DNA of 64,000 nucleotides from Micromonospora pisi (GTDB lineage Bacteria; Actinomycetota; Actinomycetes; Mycobacteriales; Micromonosporaceae): NCBI RefSeq assembly GCF_003633685.1, contig NZ_RBKT01000001.1, positions 7,316,001 to 7,380,000 of the forward strand, read 5' to 3'. Shown piece by piece: positions 22,415 to 30,107 of this stretch (position 1 is its first letter; each line of letters starts with the position of its first letter). The notes under the pieces were generated by a model. It saw only the letters and a program-made list of their open reading frames with translations, ran no database searches and was not told where the DNA came from. The position numbers and the translations under genes were made by a program.

Positions 22415-23523
22415 ACGGTGCTGATCCGGATCCGGTGGGGAACGCCTCCGGATCCCCGGTGCCCGCAGCGCAGCGGATCGTCGAGGTACCGCTGGGTGCC
22501 CGGACGTACCTTGTCCATATCGGACCGGCGGCGCGGCACGAACTCGCGGCGGTGATATCCAGGCTCGGCGCGAGCCGGGTGGCAGTCGTGTCGGCTCGGC
22601 CGCCGGAGTGGGTGCCCGACCCGGGGGTGCCCGCGCGATTCATCCAGATCCGGGATGGTGAGGCGGGCAAGACCCTGGCGGCGGTCGCGGCGCTCTGCGA
22701 ACAGTTCGCCGAGGCGGGGCTGACCCGTGACGACGCTGTCGTTTCCTGCGGCGGCGGTACGACGACCGATGTGGTTGGCCTCGCCGCCGCGCTGTACCAC
22801 CGCGGCGTGCCGGTCGTGCATCTGCCAACGTCGCTGCTGGCGCAGGTCGATGCCAGCGTTGGTGGGAAGACGGCGGTGAACCTGCCGGCGGGCAAGAACC
22901 TGGTCGGGACCTACTGGCAGCCGGCGGCCGTGCTGTGCGACACCGACTACCTCCGTACGCTGCCGGACCGGGAATTTGTCAATGGTTGCGGTGAGCTCGC
23001 CCGGGCCCACTTCATCGGGTGCCCCAACCTCGCCGCACTGCCGTTGATCGAGCAGATCGAGGCCAGCGTCAGGCTCAAGGCGGCCATTGTCGCCCGCGAC
23101 GAACGTGACGACGGCCCACGGCACCTGTTGAACTACGGCCACACTCTCGGTCACGCTCTCGAGCGCGGGACGGACTACCGAATGCGGCACGGTGAGGCGG
23201 TGGCGATCGGGACGGTGTTCGCCGGGCGCCTGGCCGGGAGGCTCGGCCGGATCGACGACGCGCGGGTAGCCGAGCACCGGGAGGTGGTCGAGGGCTACGG
23301 ACTCTCGCCCTGCCTGCCCGTGGACGTTCTACCCGAACAACTCCTCACCCTGATGCGGCGGGACAAGAAGACGCTAGGCGGTTTCACGTTCGTATTGGAC
23401 GGCCCGGACGGGGCCGAGCTGGTGCGCGACGTATCCGAGGATCTCGTGCGAGAGACCCTCGCGGCGATGCCGCGATCGGACCAGAGCTCGCCTCGGGCGG
23501 CGGTACGAGACCGCCGCTGGTGA
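22411..23523 (+). CDS. rifG: Amino-dehydroquinate synthase (RifG-like)
   Basis: A 370-residue dehydroquinate-synthase-fold protein with the NAD site CGGGTTTDVVGLAAALYH, HLPTSLLAQVDASVGGKT, NLPAGKNLVGTYWQP, and the metal-binding region LLNYGHTLGHALE. It cyclises aminoDAHP to amino-DHQ in AHBA formation. The usual E-x-IKYG stretch of primary DHQ synthases is replaced by GELARAHFIG, resembling RifG-type enzymes and arguing against a plain aroB. The start overlaps the LAL regulator stop, and the gene ends at a clear hairpin. Confidence 0.92.
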   Translation: MNGADPDPVGNASGSPVPAAQRIVEVPLGARTYLVHIGPAARHELAAVISRLGASRVAVVSARPPEWVPDPGVPARFIQIRDGEAGKTLAAVAALCEQFAEAGLTRDDAVVSCGGGTTTDVVGLAAALYHRGVPVVHLPTSLLAQVDASVGGKTAVNLPAGKNLVGTYWQPAAVLCDTDYLRTLPDREFVNGCGELARAHFIGCPNLAALPLIEQIEASVRLKAAIVARDERDDGPRHLLNYGHTLGHALERGTDYRMRHGEAVAIGTVFAGRLAGRLGRIDDARVAEHREVVEGYGLSPCLPVDVLPEQLLTLMRRDKKTLGGFTFVLDGPDGAELVRDVSEDLVRETLAAMPRSDQSSPRAAVRDRRW

Positions 23524-23557
23524 CGCTCGGACGTCTCCCGGGAAGCCGTCCGAGCGT
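23523..23557 (+). terminator. Hairpin terminator after the rifG-like gene
   Basis: ACGCTCGGACG at 23523-23533 pairs perfectly with CGTCCGAGCGT at 23547-23557 (11-bp stem, 13-nt loop), beginning at the rifG-like stop. There is no T-run. Confidence 0.75.
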
Positions 23558-23653
23558 TGGGCCGAGGGTGAAACGCGGCAGAGGACATCGTGTCGGTGGT
23601 GGCCCACCGCCAGCGCTTGAGTCTCCAGTAGGTGGAAGGTGCAGGTTGGTTAC

Positions 23654-24562
23654 ATGGACGGCGGTACGGAGCTCTACACGATCGGGCAGCTCGCGCGTCG
23701 CACGGGGCTACAGGCGCGCACCATCCGGTTCTGGTCCGACAGCGGTGTAGTACCGCCGGCGGGGAGGTCGCCGGGTGGGTACCGGCTCTATGACGTGGAG
23801 GCGGTCGCCCGCCTGGACCTGGTTCGTACGCTCCGCGAACTGGGACTCGGGCTGGAGGCCGTACAGCAGGTCGTGTCGCGACAGACCACGCTGGTGGATG
23901 TCGCGAAGGTGCACATCGAGGCGCTCGACGCCGAGATCCGCACCCTGCGGCTACGCCGTGCCATCCTCCGCGCCGTCACCAGACGGGGGATCACCGAGGG
24001 AGAGATGACACTGATGCACAAGCTGGCCCGGCTGTCCGCGCGAGAGCGGCAGCAGATCATCGACGACTTCGTCGACCGGGCCTTCGCCGGCGTCGAGGAC
24101 CAGGACGCGGCGGTCGTGGCCGGATGGATGCGCGAGCTACCTCCGACGTTGCCGGACGATCCGACCTCGGATCAGGTGGACGCCTGGATGGAGCTGGCCG
24201 AGCTGGTCGCGGACGAGGACTTTCAGCAGACCGTGCGCCGTCTGGTGTTGAGCGGCGAGGTTGACAATCGGCTCGAGTTCGGCCTCAACATCCGACCGGC
24301 TGTGCTCGAGCACGCGGGCCGGGCGGTCGACGAGGCAATCGTGCCCGAGTCACCCGAGGGAAAGAGGATTCTGGGGCAGATCGTCCCCGCGGACCTCGTC
24401 GAGGAGGAGGTCGCCGACCTCCTGAAATGGCTGGAAACAGTCGCGGAACCACGGGTGGAACGGTATTGGGAACTGTTGAGCCTGATCAATGGGCAGACGC
24501 CCCCACCGGCGGCGGTACCCGCCTTCACCTGGCTCATCGCCGCGATGCGTGCGCATCGCTGA
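23654..24562 (+). CDS. MerR-family transcriptional regulator
   Basis: A 302-residue protein with an N-terminal MerR winged helix (YTIGQLARRTGLQARTIRFW, then GYRLYDVEAVARLDLV), a helical linker (residues 65-120), and a C-terminal helical region of about 170 residues that I do not recognise. It has no cysteine set for metal sensing. The long C-terminal part suggests a small-molecule sensor. The start was chosen at the ATG preceded by AGG at 8 nt; an in-frame GTG at 23639 is possible. It may control the flavin reductase gene directly downstream (39-bp gap) or the cluster. Confidence 0.85.
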   Translation: MDGGTELYTIGQLARRTGLQARTIRFWSDSGVVPPAGRSPGGYRLYDVEAVARLDLVRTLRELGLGLEAVQQVVSRQTTLVDVAKVHIEALDAEIRTLRLRRAILRAVTRRGITEGEMTLMHKLARLSARERQQIIDDFVDRAFAGVEDQDAAVVAGWMRELPPTLPDDPTSDQVDAWMELAELVADEDFQQTVRRLVLSGEVDNRLEFGLNIRPAVLEHAGRAVDEAIVPESPEGKRILGQIVPADLVEEEVADLLKWLETVAEPRVERYWELLSLINGQTPPPAAVPAFTWLIAAMRAHR

Positions 24563-24601
24563 GTACCACCCGGTCAGATCGAACACTCTGAGGGGAGAGT
24601 C

Positions 24602-25243
24602 ATGGCGAACCTGCTACACATCGACTGCAGCATCAGGCAGGACGGCTCGGTGAGCCGCGAGGTCAGTGCCATCTTCGCCGAGCGGTGGCGAGCGGCGAAC
24701 CCCGGCGGCGGTTACACCCACCGGGACCTGGGGAAGTCACCCGTTCCCCACCTGGACGAGGAGTCGCTGATGGCGACGTTCCTGCCGCCGGAGTCGTGGA
24801 GCGAGACGCAGCGGGCCGGCTGGGCGATCACCGAACCGCTCCTCGCCGAGCTGCGGGCCGCCGACACGGTGCTGCTGGCGGTACCCATGTACAACTACTC
24901 CATTCCGTCCTCGCTGAAGGCATGGATGGACCGGGTGACCGTCAAGGAACACATGGTCAATGAGGCCACCGGCGAGGGAACACTGCTCGTCGGGAAGCGG
25001 GCCGTGGTGGTGACCGCGCGCGGCGGGTCCTATGGCCCGGGCACTCCTCGTCAGGATTTCGACTTCCAGGAGCCGTACCTGCGGGCGCTGCTCAGCCAGA
25101 TCGGGTTGGACAAGGATCTCACGTTCGTGCACTCCGAGATGACCCTGGCCCACTCGGTGCCCGCACTGGAGCAGTTCAAGGAGCTGGCCGACACCTCTCG
25201 TGAGCAGGCCGTGCGTACGGTTCGCGAGTTGGCCGCCCGCTAG
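24602..25243 (+). CDS. FMN-dependent NADH-azoreductase / quinone reductase (flavodoxin fold)
   Basis: A 213-residue AzoR-like flavoprotein of normal length. The N-terminal LLHIDCSIRQDGSVSREV phosphate loop binds FMN, PMYNYSIPSSLKAWMDRV is the family signature, and RGGSYGPGTPRQDF follows in the second half. Such enzymes reduce quinones and azo compounds with NADH. In an AHBA cluster it could handle a quinone-hydroquinone form of the product or protect the producer. It follows the MerR gene on the same strand with GAGGGGAG before the ATG, so a MerR-controlled detoxification pair is a reasonable alternative. Confidence 0.85.
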   Translation: MANLLHIDCSIRQDGSVSREVSAIFAERWRAANPGGGYTHRDLGKSPVPHLDEESLMATFLPPESWSETQRAGWAITEPLLAELRAADTVLLAVPMYNYSIPSSLKAWMDRVTVKEHMVNEATGEGTLLVGKRAVVVTARGGSYGPGTPRQDFDFQEPYLRALLSQIGLDKDLTFVHSEMTLAHSVPALEQFKELADTSREQAVRTVRELAAR

Positions 25244-25286
25244 CGGGTGTTTCGCGGATCTTCTGGTGGGCTGCGCGGGCCCGGCG

Positions 25287-25339
25287 CAGTTGTTGGTTCG
25301 CCCGGAAACCGGGGCGGTTTCCGGGCGAACCAACAACTG
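25287..25339. terminator. Perfect 24-bp palindrome (strong hairpin)
   Basis: The arms 25287-25310 and 25316-25339 are perfectly complementary around a GGGGC loop. The arm begins CAGTTGTTGGTTCGCCC and closes ...CGGAAACC. It lies between the azoreductase stop and the amino-DAHP synthase start. Termination is the simplest role. The length and perfection also fit a mobile palindromic repeat or an mRNA-stabilising hairpin. Confidence 0.7.
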
Positions 25340-25432
25340 GCCGTGGCCGCCGGTGTACCGGTGACGTGCGCAGCGTGGCAATTTGAATGGTTCGTCGGCT
25401 GGCCGGAAGCAATACTCGCTCGAAGGTGACCG

Positions 25433-26839
25433 ATGCTCAGCGACTTCACAGTGAACAAGCCATCCGATCGATCCACCCGCCTTACCGTTCCCGACGTCGT
25501 GGAGTGTCACTCCCTGCCGGTCGACTCGCGGGTCGACCTGGTCGACGCATTGGCGCGACCGGCGGCGCAGCAGCCAACCTGGGGGAACCAGGAGCGGGCA
25601 CGCGAGATCTGCTCCGCGTTGCGGGACGCTCCACCGATCGTCACCGTGGCGGAGGTGGAGCGACTGCGGAGGAGACTGACCGCGGTCGCCCGTGGACGCG
25701 CATTCCTCCTGCAGGGCGGGGACTGCGCGGAGACGTTTGCCGACAGCACCGAGGATCACGTGCGTGGCAATCTCCGTGCCCTCTCACGGATGGCGGCGAC
25801 GATCGCGGCGGCCGGTGGGCCGCCGGTGGTGCGGCTCGGGCGGATGGCCGGGCAGTATGCCAAGCCGCGATCGTCCGAGACCGATCCCTCGGGATTACCC
25901 GCCTACCGCGGTGACATGATCAATTCGTTGGTTCCGACTCGTGAGGCGCGGGAACACGAACCATTCGGGATGATCCGCGCCTATCTCAACGCTGCGGCCG
26001 CGATGGAGTACGTCAGGGAAGAGGTCGCGGTAGAGCCGATGCCCACGTACCCGCCCTTGCGGTACGACGGTGCCGGGCCGGCCGCATCATCCGGTGGACT
26101 GCACGATCGTCACGCCGACGACGCTGATCTGAATATGCCGGAGATCTGCGTCAGTCATGAGGCCCTGGTCCTCGACTACGAGAGCGCGATGCTGCGGTTG
26201 GCCGGCGCCGGTCGGCACGCGAAGCTGTACGACCTCTCGGCGCACTTCCTCTGGGTCGGGGAACGGACCCGGCAGCCGATGGGAGCCCATCTTGCCTTCG
26301 CGGAACTGATTGCCAACCCGATCGGCCTCAAGATCGGCCCGGGCGTGACGCCCGCAGCGGCGGCGGAGTACGTGGAGCGGCTCGACCCGAGCGGAACACC
26401 CGGACGACTCACCCTGATCAGCAGGATGGGACATGCCCGGATACGGGACGTGCTCCCACCGGTCGTCGAGCGGGTCGCCGCGACAGGGCACGAGATCGTC
26501 TGGCAGTGCGACCCGATGCACGGCAACACCGAGACCTCGTCCAATGGCTACAAGACCCGGTATTTCGAGCACATCGTCGACGAGGTGGAGGGCTTTTTCG
26601 AGGTGCACCGCGCCCTTGGCACCTACCCCGGCGGCCTCCACGTGGAGATCACCGGCGAGGACGTCACCGAGTGTCTGGGTGGCAGCCAGAACGTGGTGGA
26701 GGCCGACCTGCCCCGGCGGTACCGAACCGCCTGCGACCCACGGCTCAACTACCGTCAGGCGCAGGAGTTGGCGTCGGTGGTGGCGGGCCTGCTGGCGAGA
26801 GAGACCGTCTACCTCGCCGACCTGTCGAGCGGCGTCTGA
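25433..26839 (+). CDS. rifH: Amino-DAHP synthase, class II DAHP synthase family (RifH-like)
   Basis: A 468-residue class II (plant-type) DAHP synthase. Family motifs are LLQGGDCAETFAD near residue 100, GRMAGQYAKPRSSETD, LKIGPGVTP, and QCDPMHGNT with metal and PEP ligands near residue 365. In AHBA clusters RifH condenses PEP with 1-imino-erythrose 4-phosphate to give aminoDAHP, the first committed step. GAAGGTGACCG precedes the ATG. It has an in-frame TTA leucine codon at 25895, so bldA-type translational control is possible. The cluster context distinguishes it from the housekeeping enzyme. Confidence 0.93.
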   Translation: MLSDFTVNKPSDRSTRLTVPDVVECHSLPVDSRVDLVDALARPAAQQPTWGNQERAREICSALRDAPPIVTVAEVERLRRRLTAVARGRAFLLQGGDCAETFADSTEDHVRGNLRALSRMAATIAAAGGPPVVRLGRMAGQYAKPRSSETDPSGLPAYRGDMINSLVPTREAREHEPFGMIRAYLNAAAAMEYVREEVAVEPMPTYPPLRYDGAGPAASSGGLHDRHADDADLNMPEICVSHEALVLDYESAMLRLAGAGRHAKLYDLSAHFLWVGERTRQPMGAHLAFAELIANPIGLKIGPGVTPAAAAEYVERLDPSGTPGRLTLISRMGHARIRDVLPPVVERVAATGHEIVWQCDPMHGNTETSSNGYKTRYFEHIVDEVEGFFEVHRALGTYPGGLHVEITGEDVTECLGGSQNVVEADLPRRYRTACDPRLNYRQAQELASVVAGLLARETVYLADLSSGV

Positions 26840-26879
26840 CGGGCCGGCCAACCCGGCTGGCGACCGGGGCGGCCGTCGC

Positions 26880-28316
26880 TCAAAGCGGGATGTTGCCGTG
26901 GTGACCCCGGCCGGCCGGCGCCTCGGCCAGCGCCTCGGCAATGCGTCGCCGGGTGTGCTCCGGCTCCACCACCTGGTCTACGACGCCAAGTTTCATGGCC
27001 CGCTGCACGCCTCCTGCGGTCAGCACGTGCTCCTCGACCAGGCGCGCCCGTAGCGCTGGTCGCGTCGCCTCGGTCTCGGCCGCGAGCCTGCGCCGGTGGA
27101 GTACGTTCACGGCGGCCTCCGGCCCCATCACCGCCACCTCCGCGTCGGGCCATGCGAACACGGCGGTGGCGCCGAGCGAGCGTGAGTTCATCGCGATGTA
27201 GGCGCCACCGTAGGACTTGCGAGTGATGAGGGTGACCCGAGGTACGACCGCCTCGGCGAACGCGTGGAGCAGTTTGGCACCACGACGCACCACGCCCTCC
27301 CACTCCTCGCGTACGCCGGGTAGGTAGCCGGGCACGTCGACGATGACGACGAGCGGGATGCCGAGTGCGTCGCACATGCGAACAAAGCGCGCCGACTTTT
27401 CCGCGCTGAGAGAGTCGAGGCAGCCGCCCTTGCGGAGCGGATTGTTGGCGATCACACCAACTGCCCGTCCGGTCAGCCGGCCCAGACCCGTCACCACGTT
27501 CGGTGCCCACTTCGGCTGTAGCTCCTCCAGGGAGGGTTCGACCTCGTCGTGGTCCAGGAGCCGATGAACCAGCGGACGCACGTCGTACGCCCGTCGGGTC
27601 CTCGCCGGCAGCAGTTGCCGCAGGTCGACAGGGGCGCCGACAGCCGACAGGTCGAACCGCCCCGGCTGGGCGAGCAGCCGGACCAGCCTTCTGGTCCTCC
27701 GGTACGCCTCCAGTTCGTCCTCGACGGTCACGTGGACCAGCCCGGACTTGCGGCCGTGCGCCTCGGTGCCGCCGAGCGACTCCATGTCGATGTGTTCGCC
27801 GGTCACGCTTCGTACCACCTCCGGCCCGGTGATGAACACCCGTCCGGCCCGGCACATCACGATGAGGTCGGTCAGCGACGGACCGTACGCGGCGGCTCCA
27901 GCGGACGGACCGACGACCACCGAGAGCTGCGGGACCTTACCGGAGGCCCTGGTCATCGCCGTGAACATGCGTCCGACACCGTCCATCGATTCGACACCGT
28001 CGGCGAGTTTGGCGCCGGCGGAGTGCCAGATCCCGATGACCGGTACGCGGTCGCGTACGGCGGCCTCGATGGCGGTGACGATGTGCGCCGCGCCCTCGGC
28101 GCCGATGGACCCGCCCATCCGGGTGCCGTCGGTGCAGTACGCGTAGACACGGGAGCCGCCGATCGCCCCACGGACCGCCTGTACACCGCTGGCGTCACCG
28201 GGATGCAGCAGCGTCACCGAGTCCGGGTCGAGCAGGTGGGACAGGCGTATCAGCGGCTCACGCTGGTCGGCCACCCCATCGCCCTCCCGCACCGCCCTAT
28301 CTGCCGTCATGGTCAT
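26880..28316 (-). CDS. Acyl-CoA carboxylase carboxyltransferase (beta) subunit
   Basis: A 478-residue carboxyltransferase of the propionyl/acetyl-CoA carboxylase beta family, slightly short compared with the usual 520-530 residues. Typical segments are YAYCTDGTRMGGSIGAEGA, GIWHSAGAKLADGVE, VVGPSAGAAAYGPSLTD, VIANNPLRKGGCLDS and KSYGGAYIAMNSRSLG. It should move carboxyl groups from a biotinylated alpha subunit (not in the window) to an acyl-CoA, supplying malonyl- or methylmalonyl-CoA. Both visible ATs look malonyl-specific; other modules outside the window could use methylmalonyl. ATG at 28316 has GGAGGACC upstream. A TAGGGGTT motif lies about 150 bp upstream, supporting co-regulation. Confidence 0.88.
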   Translation of the reverse strand: MTMTADRAVREGDGVADQREPLIRLSHLLDPDSVTLLHPGDASGVQAVRGAIGGSRVYAYCTDGTRMGGSIGAEGAAHIVTAIEAAVRDRVPVIGIWHSAGAKLADGVESMDGVGRMFTAMTRASGKVPQLSVVVGPSAGAAAYGPSLTDLIVMCRAGRVFITGPEVVRSVTGEHIDMESLGGTEAHGRKSGLVHVTVEDELEAYRRTRRLVRLLAQPGRFDLSAVGAPVDLRQLLPARTRRAYDVRPLVHRLLDHDEVEPSLEELQPKWAPNVVTGLGRLTGRAVGVIANNPLRKGGCLDSLSAEKSARFVRMCDALGIPLVVIVDVPGYLPGVREEWEGVVRRGAKLLHAFAEAVVPRVTLITRKSYGGAYIAMNSRSLGATAVFAWPDAEVAVMGPEAAVNVLHRRRLAAETEATRPALRARLVEEHVLTAGGVQRAMKLGVVDQVVEPEHTRRRIAEALAEAPAGRGHHGNIPL

Positions 28317-28466
28317 CGAGGTCCTCCACGGGCTCGTTGGGGCGGTCGGCGGGCCGAGCGTCATCGGGGGCGGGCGCCGAACTCGAAGGGGGCGGCCCGG
28401 CCGAGCGGGCGACCGTCGTCAGTGATCTGGGTTGCATTCACCGTGACCGGCGGGGTCGGTGGTGGC

Positions 28467-28474
28467 AACCCCTA
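28467..28474 (-). promoter_or_regulatory. TAGGGGTT motif upstream of the carboxyltransferase gene
   Basis: Minus-strand TAGGGGTT followed by GCC, about 150 bp before the carboxyltransferase start, in the 193-bp gap between that gene and the type II thioesterase. It matches the motif in the rifJ/rifK-like region. Confidence 0.5.
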
Positions 28475-28509
28475 ATGAGGTGAACCCGGCGCCGTGGGGC
28501 GGCCCGGCG

Positions 28510-29295
28510 CTACCGCAGCCAGGGCAGGCTGACGGAGGAGGCGCGACCGTCGACGAGCAGGTCGGCTATGGCGGTCTGGACCGACGCCTGGTGCGCGCTC
28601 AGGAAGAAGTGACCACCGGAGTAGACGCGCAGATCGAAAGGGCCGGTGGTGTGCTCACCCCAGGCACGGGCCTCGTCCAGCGTCACCTTCGGATCGACGT
28701 CCCCGACGAGGGCGGTCACCGGACAGCGCAATGGAGGGCCGGGCTGGTACAGGTACGTCTCCGCGGCCGTGTAGTCGGCCCGTACTGCGGGCAGGATCAT
28801 CCGGAGGATCTCGTCGTCGTGCAGCAGGTCGCGACCGGGGCCGTCGAGGCGGTGCATTTCGGCGACCAGGGTCTGGTCGTCTTCGAGATGTACCCGCTCG
28901 TGGCGATGGGCCGACGGAGCGCGACGCCCCGAGGCGAACAGGTGCCGGAGCGAGACGCCCTCCTCCTGCTCCAGGATGCGCGCCACCTCGAAAGCGATGG
29001 AGGCGCCCATGCTGTGCCCGAACAGGGCGGTGGGACGGTCGACCCGACCACGCAGCGCCTCGAACACCTGCCGGGCCAGCGCGTGAAGGTCTGTGATGGC
29101 CGGCTCGCCAAGTCGGTCCTGACGTCCCGGGTACTGGATCGCCAGCACGTCCACCTGGGGAGCGAGTGCCTGGGCGAGGGGGTAGTAGAAGCTCGCCGAC
29201 CCACCGGCGTGCGGCAGGCAGACCAACTGGACACTGTCTTGTCTCGCCGGCTGATAGCTACGTAGCCACAGGTTGTCATGCTCGCTGGTGCGCAC
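28510..29295 (-). CDS. Type II thioesterase
   Basis: A 261-residue alpha/beta hydrolase of the RifR/TEII family. It has CLPHAGGSASFYYPLAQAL near residue 25, FGHSMGASIAFEVAR with the nucleophile Ser near residue 95, and the late His in SGGHFF. It hydrolyses aberrant acyl groups from carrier proteins to keep PKS modules unblocked. GTG at 29295 is chosen because AAAGGA sits at good distance and the family N-terminus starts just after it; longer upstream reading lacks homology. It is transcribed divergently from the cold-shock-domain gene across a gap with TAGGGGGT. Confidence 0.92.
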   Translation of the reverse strand: MRTSEHDNLWLRSYQPARQDSVQLVCLPHAGGSASFYYPLAQALAPQVDVLAIQYPGRQDRLGEPAITDLHALARQVFEALRGRVDRPTALFGHSMGASIAFEVARILEQEEGVSLRHLFASGRRAPSAHRHERVHLEDDQTLVAEMHRLDGPGRDLLHDDEILRMILPAVRADYTAAETYLYQPGPPLRCPVTALVGDVDPKVTLDEARAWGEHTTGPFDLRVYSGGHFFLSAHQASVQTAIADLLVDGRASSVSLPWLR

Positions 29296-29427
29296 TGGCG
29301 GTCCTTTCGTTGATCCCCCGGAGGGTCCGGGCCGGACCACTTCGGGATGGGCTGATCCCCCAGCATCGTCGGTGCCTTTCGACAATTGCAAGAACGCCGC
29401 GGGTGTGAGTGTGACCGCCCGCAGGGA

Positions 29428-29451
29428 TAGGGGGTGGTAAGGGTTACCCCC
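29428..29451. promoter_or_regulatory. Variant TAGGGGGT / GGGTTACCC motifs between TEII and CSD genes
   Basis: TAGGGGGT at 29428 and GGGTTACCCCC at 29441, about 135 bp from the thioesterase start and 100-120 bp from the cold-shock gene. They are weaker versions of the cluster motif. Confidence 0.35.
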
Positions 29452-29549
29452 GCAGCGAAATGGCATCCATCATGAACCTGTGGCCCGTGACCGTTGGGCC
29501 GCCGGTAGGCATCGGTATGTCGATTCTGGTGGAAGCGGAGTGGTGCTTC

Positions 29550-29984
29550 ATGCTGACGGGCAAGGTCGTGACCTTCGATGACACGCGCGGATACGGATTC
29601 ATCGCACCTGACGAGGGGGGCGATGACGTCTTCGTGCACGCCAATGTGCTCGGCGACGACAAGTCCACCTTCACCTCGGGCCTTCCGGTCGAGTTCGAGG
29701 CGGTGGAGGGTGAGCGTGGGCTGAAGGCGCTCGCGGTACGTGTGCTGAAGGGTGGGAGCGCTGGCGCGGCGGGACCCGTTGCCGTGACGATCTCGGGCGC
29801 GAGTGCTGTCAAGGCCGCCGGCCCTGGCCGGGACATCGGGCAGCACGTGCCGGCGGCGGCCTTTCAGCGGGAGGTCACCGAGATGTTCCTGGAACGTGTG
29901 CCGTCGTTGACCGGTGCGCAGATCACCCAACTCCGGCAGATCCTGAGCGAAATCGCGCAGCGGCGCGGCTGGGTCGAGGGGTGA
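29550..29984 (+). CDS. Cold-shock-domain protein with C-terminal helical extension
   Basis: A 144-residue protein. Residues 1-70 form a cold-shock domain with RNP1-like RGYGFIAP and RNP2-like DVFVHANVL. The remaining 75 residues are not found in standard 65-70-residue Csp proteins; they include an Ala/Gly-rich linker and a C-terminal segment (LTGAQITQLRQILSEIAQRRG) likely to be helical. ATG at 29550 has GGAG 9 nt upstream and gives the canonical MLTGKVVTF beginning. Its position inside the AHBA cluster, between TAGGGGGT and TAGGGGTT elements, suggests a nucleic-acid-binding accessory regulator. Chance location is possible. Confidence 0.85.
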   Translation: MLTGKVVTFDDTRGYGFIAPDEGGDDVFVHANVLGDDKSTFTSGLPVEFEAVEGERGLKALAVRVLKGGSAGAAGPVAVTISGASAVKAAGPGRDIGQHVPAAAFQREVTEMFLERVPSLTGAQITQLRQILSEIAQRRGWVEG

Positions 29985-29991
29985 GGAGGGA

Positions 29992-30006
29992 TAGGGGTTG
30001 ACCCCT
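29992..30006. promoter_or_regulatory. TAGGGGT-TG-ACCCCT dyad upstream of the peptidase-like gene
   Basis: The clearest dyad form of the cluster motif: AGGGGT and ACCCCT in inverted orientation around TG, about 105 bp before the peptidase-like start. A dyad is what a dimeric LuxR-type helix-turn-helix would be expected to bind. Confidence 0.55.
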
Positions 30007-30107
30007 TCCTCGGCCACCACAAAGACTCAACTCATGTGCCGACGCGAAGAACATTCGTAAGGTGCTGTCGTTCTCCGTGGAATCTGAATTCAGGACAGGG
30101 GGGTTTT

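Noticed and set aside
26840-26879. Terminator between the amino-DAHP synthase and carboxyltransferase genes
   Set aside because: Only a weak 7-bp imperfect stem (GCCGGCC / GGCTGGC) is present, so it was not listed.
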